Origin: Terriglobia bacterium
GTDB lineage: Bacteria > Acidobacteriota > Terriglobia > Bryobacterales > UBA6623
Assembly: GCA_009841225.1 (NCBI GenBank)
Contig: VXMF01000011.1
Coordinates: 223,052 to 287,051, forward strand
DNA length: 64,000 nt
Reading direction: 5' to 3'
The position numbers and the translations under genes were made by a program. The notes under the pieces were generated by a model. It did no database searches, had not been told where the DNA came from, and saw only the letters and a program-made list of their open reading frames with translations. Shown in pieces: positions 52,522 through 61,321 of the stretch. Numbering within the stretch: position 1 is the first letter of the stretch; each line of letters opens with the position of its first letter.

Positions 52522-55500
52522 GTGAACTTTAGTCTCTCGACGGTATCCATCCACCGCCCCGTGACCGTCTTGATGGCGTGCTTGGTCGCCATCCTGCTAG
52601 GCGCGGTTGCGTTCGTCAACATCCCCGTCGACTTGATGCCGGAGACCGTCTACCCGACGATTAGCGTAAGGGCCGAATACCCCGGAGTCGCCCCCGAAGA
52701 GATGGAGACGCTGGTGGTGCGCCCGCTGGAAGAGGCGTTCTCGTCGGCCCCGCACGTGGAACGCATTTCCAGTTCCGTATACGAGGGCCTGTGCTACGTT
52801 CGCGTCGGTTTTGACTACGGGATCGACATCGACGAAGCGGCCAACGAGCTACGCACCCGGCTGGACCGCAGGCGCCGCTACTTGCCGGAGGACATGGATC
52901 CGCCGAGCATGTACAAGTACGATTCCTCGCAGTACCCGATCATGTACTTGGCGGTCTCGGCCCGCGACATGGGTCCGAAGGATTTGCGGCATTACGTCGA
53001 AAAGCAGATTCAGCCCCGACTCGAGCGCGTGCCGGGAGTCGCCGCGTTCACGGTCCGCGGGGGTTTGCGCCGCGAGATTCACGTCGACTTGGACCTGAAG
53101 AAGCTGCGAGCGCTCGAGCTCTCGATCCCGCACGTGGTCCAGATGTTGCGGCAGGAGAACATGAATCGTCCGGTCGGCCCGGTCGACGAGGGCCGCTTCG
53201 AAGTGCTGCTGCGCACGCGCGGAGAGTTCCAGAGCCTAGAGGAGATTCGCGACGTCGTGCTGACGACGCGCAACAACGTGCCGGTGCACGTGCGCGACAT
53301 CGCCACGGTCGACGATAGCCACGAGGACGTCGACTATATGGTGAGCGTGGATGGCCAGCCCGGCGTGCGCATGTACGTCTACAAGCAGGCCGGGGCGAAC
53401 ACGGTGCAAGTCTCTGACGGTTTGTGGGACGAGGTGGATCGCATTCACGAGGCCTTCCCCAACATCCGCATCGAGAAGACCCGTGACAGTGCCGACTTCA
53501 TCCGCGCCTCGATCGAAAACGTCCAGGGCGCCATGTTGCAGGGCGCCGGCCTGGCGGTGGTGGTGCTGCTGTTCTTCCTGCGCAGCGTGTCGAGCACTCT
53601 GATCATCGGAATGGCCATCCCGATCTCAGTCATCGCCACGTTCGCGCTGATGTTCTTCAACGGGTTCACGCTCAACACCGTCTCTTTCGGGGGGCTGGCG
53701 CTGGGAGTGGGGATGCTGGTTGACAACGCGATCGTGGTTCTGGAGAACGTCTACCGCCATCGCGAAGGAGGCAAGTCCGCATTCAACGCGGCGGTTGACG
53801 GCAGCCGCGAGGTGTCGATGGCGATTTCCGCCTCCACCCTGACAACGGTGGCAGTCTTCGTGCCGGTGCTGTTCATCGGAGGGCTCGCCGCTCAGACCTT
53901 CAAGCAGCTCGCCTACGTGGTCAGCTTCGCGTTGTTGTGCTCGCTGGTGGTCGCGCTGACTGTGGTGCCGGGCTTGTGCGCCAAGCTGGCCAGCGGACGC
54001 AAGCCGAGCGCGCAGATCACGCAGTTCAATCATCTGGCGCGCACATGGCAGCGCAATCTGGCCGCCGCCTATGGCGGAGCGCTGCAGTGGTCGCTCGGCC
54101 ACAAGGCCCCGGTTGTCCTCGTGGCGGCGCTGCTGTTCGCGCTGGCGGTGTACTTGGTGCCGTACTTGGGCGTCGAATTGCAGCCGGAAGTCGACGAGGG
54201 CGAGGTTCGTGTCAGCGTAGAGCTCGAGCCAGGCACGCGGGTCGAGGTCACCGACAGCGTGATGCAGCATCTGCGCGTGGTTGCGATGGAAGCCGCGCCG
54301 GAGATTGCCACGGCCATGGTGACGGCGGGCGGCAGTTCGCGTAGCAGCGGGTCTGGTGCCCACCTTGGCGAATTGCGCCTGAACCTCGTGCCCAAGGCCG
54401 AGCGCAGCCGGTCGGCCCGCGACGTGGCCAACGAGCTGCGCGGGCTCTTGCAGATCCAGCCGGGCATGCTGGTCAGGACCCGCGTGTCCGGCGGCATGTT
54501 CCGGAACTGGGGCAGCGACTCCGACGACGACCGCCTCTCGGTTGAAATTCGCGGGCACAACATAGACACGGCGGCCCAGCTGGCCGAGACCATACGCGAG
54601 GTCATGGAGCGCACTCCGGGAATCGCCGAGCCCGCGATCAGCCAGCGCCCCGGGATGCCCGAGATGCTGGTCGAGGTGGATCGCGTGCGCGCTTCCGACT
54701 TGGGCCTGAACGTGTCCGAGATCGCCCTCACCCTGGAAACCGCGATCGGCGGCGCGCGCAGCTCGATGTATCGCAAGGAAGGCGACGAGTACAACATCTT
54801 GGTGCGGCTGCGCGAGGAGGATCGGCTTGATCTGGGCAATGTGGGGCAGATCCCCCTGACGACGCCCTTGGGCACGACCATCACGGCCGGTAGCGTCATC
54901 GAATTGCGCCGCCAAGAAGGCCCGACCTACATCAGCCGGGTGAATCAGGAGCGGCGGCTGTTTGTCTCAGGAGCGCTGTCGGACCGCGACCTGGGGAGCG
55001 TCGTCGACGATCTGGCGACGCAGTTCGGGGAGCTGGCGATGCCCGAAGGCTTCTCGATCGAGTACGGAGGCGAGTACGAGGAGCAGCAGGAGACCTTCCG
55101 CAACCTCTTCTTTGCCTCAGTGTTGGCCCTGATCTTGGTCTACATGGTGATGGCAGCGCAGTTTGAATCGCTCAGGGACCCCTTCCTGATCCTGTTCTCG
55201 GTGCCGCTGGCGGCCATCGGCGTTGTCTTGGCGCTCTTGCTCACCGAAACCACTTTCAACCAACAGGCATTCCTGGGCGTGATTGTCTTGCTCGGCATCG
55301 TCGTCAACAATGCCATCGTGCTGGTTGACTACACCAACTTGTTGCGCCGCGATCAGGGGTTGGGCCTGTACCGTGCCGCCGTGACGGCCGGCATGCGGCG
55401 GATGCGCCCGATCTTGATGACGACCATCACGACCGTGCTAGGCCTGGCTCCGATGGCGCTGGGCCTCGGCGCGGGCTCGGAATTGCAGGCGCCGATGGCT

Positions 55501-55647
55501 CGCGTTGTCATTGGGGGGCTGGTGACATCCACGGTCATCACGCTGGTCTTCATTCCCGTGATGTATGTTGCCTTCGAAGAGCTGTTCTCCGGACGGCGGG
55601 TGCCTCGGCCGGCCATGCGCCCGGCCGAGTCCGCCGCGGGCGACTGA
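52522..55647 (+). CDS. RND-family efflux transporter permease, first of two
   Basis: 1041 residues from a GTG start. The RND fold is complete: TM1 (HRPVTVLMACLVAILLGAVAFVNIP), a large periplasmic pore/docking region, TM4 with GGLALGVGMLVDNAIVVLENVYRH (proton-relay Asp), the second periplasmic half, and the C-terminal TM bundle (IVLLGIVVNNAIVLVDYTNLL, TTVLGLAPMALGLGAGSE). It expels drugs, lipids or metabolites by proton antiport as a trimer. It lies 108 bases after the adaptor and 105 bases before a close paralogue, with a GC hairpin between. Confidence 0.95.
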   Translation: MNFSLSTVSIHRPVTVLMACLVAILLGAVAFVNIPVDLMPETVYPTISVRAEYPGVAPEEMETLVVRPLEEAFSSAPHVERISSSVYEGLCYVRVGFDYGIDIDEAANELRTRLDRRRRYLPEDMDPPSMYKYDSSQYPIMYLAVSARDMGPKDLRHYVEKQIQPRLERVPGVAAFTVRGGLRREIHVDLDLKKLRALELSIPHVVQMLRQENMNRPVGPVDEGRFEVLLRTRGEFQSLEEIRDVVLTTRNNVPVHVRDIATVDDSHEDVDYMVSVDGQPGVRMYVYKQAGANTVQVSDGLWDEVDRIHEAFPNIRIEKTRDSADFIRASIENVQGAMLQGAGLAVVVLLFFLRSVSSTLIIGMAIPISVIATFALMFFNGFTLNTVSFGGLALGVGMLVDNAIVVLENVYRHREGGKSAFNAAVDGSREVSMAISASTLTTVAVFVPVLFIGGLAAQTFKQLAYVVSFALLCSLVVALTVVPGLCAKLASGRKPSAQITQFNHLARTWQRNLAAAYGGALQWSLGHKAPVVLVAALLFALAVYLVPYLGVELQPEVDEGEVRVSVELEPGTRVEVTDSVMQHLRVVAMEAAPEIATAMVTAGGSSRSSGSGAHLGELRLNLVPKAERSRSARDVANELRGLLQIQPGMLVRTRVSGGMFRNWGSDSDDDRLSVEIRGHNIDTAAQLAETIREVMERTPGIAEPAISQRPGMPEMLVEVDRVRASDLGLNVSEIALTLETAIGGARSSMYRKEGDEYNILVRLREEDRLDLGNVGQIPLTTPLGTTITAGSVIELRRQEGPTYISRVNQERRLFVSGALSDRDLGSVVDDLATQFGELAMPEGFSIEYGGEYEEQQETFRNLFFASVLALILVYMVMAAQFESLRDPFLILFSVPLAAIGVVLALLLTETTFNQQAFLGVIVLLGIVVNNAIVLVDYTNLLRRDQGLGLYRAAVTAGMRRMRPILMTTITTVLGLAPMALGLGAGSELQAPMARVVIGGLVTSTVITLVFIPVMYVAFEELFSGRRVPRPAMRPAESAAGD

Positions 55648-55650
55648 TAT

Positions 55651-55668
55651 GCGCGGGGGTAACCGCGC
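55651..55668 (+). terminator. GC hairpin between the two RND permease genes
   Basis: GCGCGG, loop GGGTAA, CCGCGC, just after the first permease stop codon. No T-run follows. A -10-like TATACT lies at 55687-55692, so some transcription of the second permease may start here. Confidence 0.35.
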
Positions 55669-55752
55669 ACCGTCAAGATTGCGCCATATACTTTGGACCC
55701 GTCCGGCCTGCCAGCCGGCGTAAGTTGCGGCGGTCATTGCGAGGAATCACAG

Positions 55753-58700
55753 ATGAGTCTTCCGGAGTTTTCGATCAAGCGGCCGGTTACAGTGCTGATG
55801 GCGGTGATGGTCTGCCTGTTGCTTGGCTTCATCGCATTCACCGAGATCCCGGTCGATCTGATGCCGGAGGTGAACTATCCCACGCTGAGCGTCACTACCG
55901 ACTACGAGGGCGTCGGCCCGGAGGAGATTGAGACGCTCATCAGCCGCCCGATGGAGCAGATCGTGTCCGCGGCCCCGGGCGTGGAGCGGGTCACCTCGAC
56001 CTCTAGCGAGGGCCGCTCCTCGGTGCGGATCGAGTTCGTCTTCGGCACCGACATCGAGGTCGCGGCCGACGAGGTGCGCTCGCGCTTGGACCGGGGGCGC
56101 CGGACGCTGCCGGACGAGATCGAACCTCCGACGATCTTCAAGTTCGACGTGACGCAGTTCCCGATCATGTTCCTGACGGTGGCCACCGAGGACATGGACG
56201 CGCGCGAGCTGCGCATGTTTACCGAGAAGAACATCCTGTACCGCTTCGAGCGCATCAAGGGGGTCGGCCAGGTGCGCGTCGGCGGCGGCCTGCGCCGCGA
56301 GATTCACATCGACCTGAACTTGGAGAAGCTGCGCGCTCTCGACATGTCAGTGGCCCAAGTGGTCAACACGGTGCGCGACGAGAACCTCAACCGCCCGGTC
56401 GGTCCGGTGAAGGAGGGTCGTTTCGACGTCCTGCTGCGCACCAGCGGCGAGTTTGAGAATGTCAACCAGCTCTTGGACGTGGCGCTGACCACCCGGGACG
56501 GCGTACCCGTGTATGTGCGCGACATCGCGGAAGTCGACGATTCACACCCTGATATCCGCCATTACGTGGGCGTCAACGGTGCCCCGGCTCTGCGCCTGAT
56601 CATGTTCAAGCAGTCCGGTTCCAACACGGTCAAGGTCTCGGACGCGGTCTGGGAAGAGGTTGCCGAGATCCACCGCGACTATCCGCACATCAAGATCGAC
56701 AAGACCATGGACACCGCGGACTTCATCACTGCCGCGATCCGGAATGTCCAGACCGCCGCCGCCGTCGGCGCGGTCCTGGCGGTGGTCGTGCTGCTGCTGT
56801 TCCTGCGCAGCCTGTCCAGCACCCTGATCATCGGGGCGGCGATACCGATCTCGGTGGTCTCGACCTTCGCCCTGATGTACTTCAACGGCTTCACGCTCAA
56901 CACCGTTTCCTTCGGCGGGCTGGCCCTCGGAGTCGGCATGCTCGTCGACAACGCCATCGTGGTTCTGGAGAACATCTACCGCCATCGCGAGGAGGGCACC
57001 AAGTCTCGAGAGGCCGCCCTTGTCGGCAGCCGCGAGGTGGCCATGGCGATCACGGCGTCCACCCTGACAACGATCGCCGTGTTCGTGCCGGTGATGTTCA
57101 TCGGCGGCTATGCCGCGCAGACGTTCCAGCAGCTGGCCTACGTGGTCAGCTTCTCGCTGCTGTGCTCGCTGGTCGTGGCCCTGACGGTCGTGCCCGCGCT
57201 GTGCTCGCGCCGCAAGGGCACGGCCACTGGCGGCCTGCGCATCCTGCGCTATGCCGAGCAGGCCGTATCCACGCTGTCGCGGAACTACTCGGAACTGATC
57301 CGCTGGGCACTGGCCAACCGGCTCGTGGTGACGGGAGCGGCCGTCGCGCTGTTTGTCTGCGCGATCTGGCTGACCGGCTATATCGGCGTCGAGCTGGAAC
57401 CGCAGGTTGACGAGGGCCAGATCCGGATCAACCTGGAATCCGAGCCCGGCACGCGGGCGGAGGTGACCAAGGAGATCGTCGACCGCATGGAGGCGATCAT
57501 CATGCGCGACGTGCCCGAGATCGACTACATCATGACCGAGGCCGGCAGCGACAGCCCGTTCCGCTCGATCGCCACCCACATCGGAGAACTGCGGATCACG
57601 CTGGTGGACCAGAGCCAGCGCGATCGCACGGCTCGCGAGATCACCAACATGCTCAGGCCCAAGCTGATGGCGGTGGCACCCGGCGTGCAGCTCCGCACGC
57701 GCATCTCCAGCGGCAACTTTGGGCGCCGGCGCGGCGGCGGCGATAACAGCGACGACCGCCTGCAAGTCACGATCCGCGGCTATGCGCCGGAGACTACGGC
57801 CGCCCTCGCCCTGCAGGTGCGCGACGCCATGTTGTCGGTGGACGGCGTGGCCGAGGCGCAGGTCAGCCGTCGGCCCGGCTCGCCGGAGATGCTGGTTCGC
57901 GTCGACAGGCTCAAGGCCGCCAGCATGGGCATGTCGGTTGCGGAAGTTGCGGCCACTCTCGAGACTGCCGTGGGCGGGCGCCGCTCGACATTCTATCGCG
58001 AAGAGGGCGACGAGTACGACATCGTGGTGCGCCTGCGCGAGGAGGACCGGCTCCAGCTGGGCCAGGTCGGGCGCATACCGCTGCGTACGCCGGGCGGGGA
58101 CCTCATCTATGCCGACGACGTGGTTCGGCTGAACCGCCAGGAGGGCCCGGTCGAAATCAACCGGGTCGACCAAGAGCGCATCGTCTATGTCACGGGCACG
58201 ATCGGCGAGCGCAGCCTGGGCGAGGTCATTGCCGACCTGCGCGTCGAGGTTGACCAGATCAACCGGCCCGACGGCTACGAGATCCGCTTCGGCGGCGAGT
58301 GGGAGGACCAGCAGGAATCCTTCCGGCAGCTGACGTTCGCGGCCATCTTGGCGCTGCTGCTGGTGTACATGGTGATGGCGGCTCAGTTCGAGTCCCTGCG
58401 CGACCCGTTCATCATCCTGTTCTCGATCCCGCTGGCGGCCATCGGGATCGTCACCATGCTGGTGATCACCGACACCACCTTCAACATGCAGGGATTCCTG
58501 GGCGTGATTGTGTTGGTGGGCATCGTCGTCAACAACGCGATCGTGCTGATCGACTACACGAACCAACTGCGCCGCGATCACGGGTACGGCATCATGGACT
58601 CGGTCATCACGGCCGGCGGCCGGCGGCTGCGGCCGATCCTGATGACCACGATCACGACCATCCTGGGCCTCACGCCGATGGCGCTCGGCCTCGGGGAGGG

Positions 58701-58878
58701 GTCGGAGCTGCAAGTGCCCATGGCGCGCGTGGTGATCGGCGGGCTGCTGACCTCCACGCTGATCACGCTCGTGTTCATCCCCGTGGTGTACGCCACCCTG
58801 GAGGAGGCCGCGGAAAAGCTCTCGCGGCGCCGCAAGGGCTTCGTCCGCGAGCCTTTGCAGCCTGCCGAGGGCGATTAA
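55753..58878 (+). CDS. RND-family efflux transporter permease, second of two
   Basis: 1041 residues from the ATG at 55753, with GAGGA upstream; the frame is open to 55693. It is strongly similar to the preceding permease across its whole length: TM1 KRPVTVLMAVMVCLLLGFIAFTEIP, the TM4 motif GMLVDNAIVVLENIYRH, and the C-terminal GIVVNNAIVLIDYTNQL and GLTPMALGLGEGSE. The paralogues differ mainly in the periplasmic loops, so they may have different substrates or form a heteromeric pump, as MdtB/MdtC do. A single adaptor serves both in this operon. Confidence 0.95.
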   Translation: MSLPEFSIKRPVTVLMAVMVCLLLGFIAFTEIPVDLMPEVNYPTLSVTTDYEGVGPEEIETLISRPMEQIVSAAPGVERVTSTSSEGRSSVRIEFVFGTDIEVAADEVRSRLDRGRRTLPDEIEPPTIFKFDVTQFPIMFLTVATEDMDARELRMFTEKNILYRFERIKGVGQVRVGGGLRREIHIDLNLEKLRALDMSVAQVVNTVRDENLNRPVGPVKEGRFDVLLRTSGEFENVNQLLDVALTTRDGVPVYVRDIAEVDDSHPDIRHYVGVNGAPALRLIMFKQSGSNTVKVSDAVWEEVAEIHRDYPHIKIDKTMDTADFITAAIRNVQTAAAVGAVLAVVVLLLFLRSLSSTLIIGAAIPISVVSTFALMYFNGFTLNTVSFGGLALGVGMLVDNAIVVLENIYRHREEGTKSREAALVGSREVAMAITASTLTTIAVFVPVMFIGGYAAQTFQQLAYVVSFSLLCSLVVALTVVPALCSRRKGTATGGLRILRYAEQAVSTLSRNYSELIRWALANRLVVTGAAVALFVCAIWLTGYIGVELEPQVDEGQIRINLESEPGTRAEVTKEIVDRMEAIIMRDVPEIDYIMTEAGSDSPFRSIATHIGELRITLVDQSQRDRTAREITNMLRPKLMAVAPGVQLRTRISSGNFGRRRGGGDNSDDRLQVTIRGYAPETTAALALQVRDAMLSVDGVAEAQVSRRPGSPEMLVRVDRLKAASMGMSVAEVAATLETAVGGRRSTFYREEGDEYDIVVRLREEDRLQLGQVGRIPLRTPGGDLIYADDVVRLNRQEGPVEINRVDQERIVYVTGTIGERSLGEVIADLRVEVDQINRPDGYEIRFGGEWEDQQESFRQLTFAAILALLLVYMVMAAQFESLRDPFIILFSIPLAAIGIVTMLVITDTTFNMQGFLGVIVLVGIVVNNAIVLIDYTNQLRRDHGYGIMDSVITAGGRRLRPILMTTITTILGLTPMALGLGEGSELQVPMARVVIGGLLTSTLITLVFIPVVYATLEEAAEKLSRRRKGFVREPLQPAEGD

Positions 58879-58884
58879 TTGGGG

Positions 58885-58894
58885 GGCCGGCCGG
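58885..58894. repeat. GGCCGGCCGG palindrome after the second permease gene
   Basis: Palindrome 7 bases after the stop codon and followed by TTTCTT, a plausible weak terminator. Same motif type as 52423-52436. Confidence 0.35.
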
Positions 58895-58911
58895 TTTCTT
58901 GCAATTCCGGC

Positions 58912-58941
58912 TTGCGATCTGATCGCCGCATTGTGTAGAGT
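58912..58941 (+). promoter_or_regulatory. Sigma70-like promoter of the small exported protein gene
   Basis: TTGCGA at 58912-58917, an 18-base spacer, and TAGAGT at 58936-58941. The leader is about 50 bases long with AAGGAG before the ATG at 58995. Confidence 0.5.
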
Positions 58942-58994
58942 CAAGGGTGCCCGACCAGCCTCGGGCGCGAAGATTCACTGAAGGAGCACCAATC

Positions 58995-59690
58995 ATGAGA
59001 ACCATCCGTTCGGCCAGCCTAGCCGTACTCTGCCTCGCTCTGACGGCGGGCGTGCTTGCTGGCGCCACGCTGTCCGGTCCCGAGATCCGCGGCAGCTACA
59101 TCGAATCGCGCAACGCCGAGATCTACGCTTCGCACTGCTTCGCCAACAGCGAGGTCGGCATCACCGGCGATCTTGCCGTGATGGCGTGGGACATCGAGCA
59201 GGGCAGCTTCAGGGGCGTGTCCCTGGCGAACACGAGGGTCGTGGCCGTGGTCAACGCGACGTCCACGATCGGCAATCCGTTCGGCGACCCGCTCCCTGCG
59301 AAATCGATGCTGATCTTCGACGAAGCCACCTCCGTGCTGCAGCGCGGGGCCCTGGCGGCGTTCGTCAAGGCCCAGGCCGGCCCGCTGGTGGCCAACGTGG
59401 TCCACACCGACACGGCCCCGATCGAGATTGACTTCCACGGAAGCCTGCACGACCGCGTGGCGACCCTTCGCGCGGGCGAGATCGTCTCGCTGGAGACGCG
59501 CGAGATCCGCGGCAGCGATTCGCTGTGCCACCTTGACGAGATCTACTACCAGCCTCTGGTCGCGCTGGACCACGCCATGCCGGCGTTTGCCATCGAGCAG
59601 TCCTTCCGCGGCGACGGCCTTGGCCACCAGATGCGCGAGTACCGGCGCTCGAGTGCCTATCTGGGCACGTTCGCCGTCAGCGGAAGCTAG
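58995..59690 (+). CDS. Exported protein of unknown function (possibly DUF1326-related)
   Basis: 231 residues from the ATG at 58995, preceded by AAGGAG. A signal peptide (RTIRSASLAVLCLALTAGVLA) is followed by GSYIESRNAEIYASHCFANSEVG and MAWDIEQGSFRGVSLANTRVVAVVNA (parts), which recall the DUF1326-type proteins of soil bacteria; I am not sure of that assignment. Two conserved-looking Cys residues (one in SHCFAN, one late in SDSLCHL) could be functional. It is exported, has its own promoter, and is followed by a terminator candidate. No enzymatic motif is recognised. Confidence 0.72.
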   Translation: MRTIRSASLAVLCLALTAGVLAGATLSGPEIRGSYIESRNAEIYASHCFANSEVGITGDLAVMAWDIEQGSFRGVSLANTRVVAVVNATSTIGNPFGDPLPAKSMLIFDEATSVLQRGALAAFVKAQAGPLVANVVHTDTAPIEIDFHGSLHDRVATLRAGEIVSLETREIRGSDSLCHLDEIYYQPLVALDHAMPAFAIEQSFRGDGLGHQMREYRRSSAYLGTFAVSGS

Positions 59691-59722
59691 GCCGCCCGCT
59701 ATACAGGCTGGATAGGTTCCGT

Positions 59723-59752
59723 GCCGGGGCCGCCGCTCTCGGCGGCTCCGGC
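59723..59752 (+). terminator. Intrinsic terminator candidate
   Basis: A 13-bp stem with one G-U pair: GCCGG-G-GCCGCCG, loop CTCT, CGGCGGC-T-CCGGC, followed by ATTCCATTTATT. It lies 32 bases after the stop codon. The T-rich tail is interrupted, so strength is uncertain. Confidence 0.5.
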
Positions 59753-59769
59753 GCATTCCATTTATTGAG

Positions 59770-59790
59770 CGCCGGCCGGCTTGGCCGGCG
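59770..59790. repeat. Perfect 8-bp inverted repeat before the next small gene
   Basis: CGCCGGCC, loop GGCTT, GGCCGGCG. It lies 20 bases before the start at 59811 and could fold in the mRNA leader, close to the ribosome site GGAGAG. Confidence 0.4.
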
Positions 59791-59810
59791 GAGTTCGCGA
59801 GGAGAGTTGG

Positions 59811-60449
59811 ATGCGACGCTTGTGCGGCATTGCGATGGTTCTTGGGGCACTTGCCCTGCTGCCAGCGGCGCTGGCCCAGAAGTTCACGGCCGAGAGCGGC
59901 GCGCCGCTGCCGGACAGCGTGCCGGAAGCGACGCGCGAGCTGGTCGCCGCCGAGGGTGTCGCCGTCAAGTCTGGCGACGCGGTCGTGATGCGGTTCTGGA
60001 TGCGCACGGCGCCGTTCGAGGGGGACCCCGCCAGCGGTTTCGGGGTGCGCTTCGACAACGTCCCCGAGGGCGCGTTCTTGGGTGTGCTCGAGTTCGTGGG
60101 GCGGGGCTCGGATTTCCGCGAGCAGTCCGTGCCTGCGGGCGTGTACACGCTGCGCTTCGGCCTGCACCCGGAGGACGGCAATCACATGGGTGTCGCCGCG
60201 AGCCGCGACTTCGGCCTGCTGGCCCCTGTGGGGAAGGACTTGGAGGTCACCCGCAACTTCGACTTCGACGGCATCGTGGAACTGAGCGCCGATGTCGGCA
60301 ACCCGCACCCCACCGTGGCGCGCCTTGAGCTGCCGGAAGGCGACCAGGGGCCGCACCTGTGGGAGAACGACTACGAGCACTGGGTGCTCGACGTGGCGGT
60401 GGCCGACACCGTGGTCGGGATCGTGGTCGACGGCCACGCCGAGGAGTAG
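59811..60449 (+). CDS. Small exported protein of unknown function
   Basis: 212 residues from the ATG at 59811, with GGAGAG upstream. The signal peptide is RRLCGIAMVLGALALLPAALA. The mature part has a beta-sandwich look (DAVVMRFWMRTAPF, GVLEFVGRGSDFREQSVPAGVYTLRFGLHPEDGNHMGVA in parts, LEVTRNFDFDGIVELSAD), with a Glu/Asp-rich C terminus. I do not recognise a family. It lies between a terminator candidate and the str-operon promoter, so it is probably transcribed alone or with the small exported gene upstream. Confidence 0.7.
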   Translation: MRRLCGIAMVLGALALLPAALAQKFTAESGAPLPDSVPEATRELVAAEGVAVKSGDAVVMRFWMRTAPFEGDPASGFGVRFDNVPEGAFLGVLEFVGRGSDFREQSVPAGVYTLRFGLHPEDGNHMGVAASRDFGLLAPVGKDLEVTRNFDFDGIVELSADVGNPHPTVARLELPEGDQGPHLWENDYEHWVLDVAVADTVVGIVVDGHAEE

Positions 60450-60926
60450 CCTGCCGCCGGAAGGGGTTTGCCGCGGAGAAGCGGCTTCGAGCGCCTGCAG
60501 GCTGCCCTGTGCTAGGCTGAAGGGACCGCGTCGCGAGTGGACCCCGCTCGCCGGAAAGCGGTCTTCGGAACGCTTGACCATCGCGCGCGCGATGTTTATG
60601 ATGGATTGAGGAAGTGATTAGGGCGCGTTCCCGGAGTTCCGGTCTCGAATCGGGGCTGTGGGGGCGTGTCAGCGCTTGTAGCGTACCGGCCGATCCCTCG
60701 GGGCGAGTCCCCTAGGAGCTTGGGCCGGGAGTTGGACGGGGCCCGCCGCTGGGCCTCGGGGGGTGCCGCCCCGCGCGAGCCGATGCCGAGAAGGTCCCAG
60801 CCGGGACTCGTTATGGCAGAGCGAGCAGGGGCTCAACTTAGCTTTGCGAATGCGCGGCAGCGCGTGCGCCATGCATGTGCTGCCGGGCAGGCGTGGCCGG
60901 GGACATCGGGGGAGGTAGCCAGGATC
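60450..60926. other. Leader and promoter region of the str operon
   Basis: 477 bases without a separate gene. It contains a strong promoter at 60574-60602, then about 320 bases of GC-rich leader in which the rpsL frame is open from 60666, with possible hairpins such as GGGG CGAGT CCCC near 60700. The ribosome site GGAGGT at 60910-60915 marks the end of the leader. Confidence 0.6.
60574..60602 (+). promoter_or_regulatory. Strong sigma70 promoter of the str operon, with a palindromic spacer
   Basis: TTGACC at 60574-60579 and TATGAT at 60597-60602 with an exact 17-base spacer, the best promoter match in the window. The spacer begins with the 14-base palindrome ATCGCGCGCGCGAT (60580-60593). Confidence 0.7.
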
Positions 60927-61301
60927 GTGCCGACATTCAGCCAATTGGTCCGCAAGGGCCGCAAGGCGCCGAAGTACAAGACGTCTTCGCCCGCCCTGCA
61001 AAAGTGCCCGCAGAAGCGCGGCGTTTGCACGCGCGTGTACACCGTCACCCCCAAGAAGCCGAATTCCGCCCTGCGCAAGGTCGCCCGCGTGCGGCTGACC
61101 AACAGCATCGAAGTCACCACCTACATCCCCGGCGTCGGCCACAACCTGCAGGAGCACTCGATCGTGCTCATTCGCGGCGGCCGCGTCAAGGACCTGCCCG
61201 GCGTCCGCTATCACGTGGTGCGCGGGACGCTGGATGCTTCCGGTGTCGAGGACCGGCGCCAGGCGCGCAGCAAGTACGGCGCCAAGCGCCCGAAGAAGTG
61301 A
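60927..61301 (+). CDS. rpsL: Small ribosomal subunit protein uS12
   Basis: 124 residues from a GTG start; the canonical N terminus is [11 protein letters not shown], and GGAGGT lies 11 bases upstream. Conserved blocks are [29 protein letters not shown] (parts; site of streptomycin-resistance mutations) and [13 protein letters not shown] with the Asp that is beta-methylthiolated in many bacteria. The open frame extends upstream to 60666, but the upstream part is not S12. It is the first gene of the str operon. Confidence 0.97.
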   Translation: MPTFSQLVRKGRKAPKYKTSSPALQKCPQKRGVCTRVYTVTPKKPNSALRKVARVRLTNSIEVTTYIPGVGHNLQEHSIVLIRGGRVKDLPGVRYHVVRGTLDASGVEDRRQARSKYGAKRPKK

Positions 61302-61321
61302 GCTAGGGAGGGACAGCAGCC

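Noticed and set aside
53626..54915. A 429-codon minus-strand frame opposite the first RND permease
   Set aside because: Same reason: His/Arg/Gln-rich antisense shadow of a conserved transporter gene.
56542..58944. An 800-codon open frame on the minus strand opposite the second RND permease
   Set aside because: Its translation is low-complexity, rich in His, Arg, Asp and Gln, with no domain. The plus strand encodes a clear RND transporter in this place, so it is an antisense shadow of high-GC codon use.
60666..60926. In-frame N-terminal extension of ribosomal protein S12
   Set aside because: S12 starts at [11 protein letters not shown] in bacteria; the upstream translation is Arg/Ala-rich, and a ribosome site lies just before 60927.
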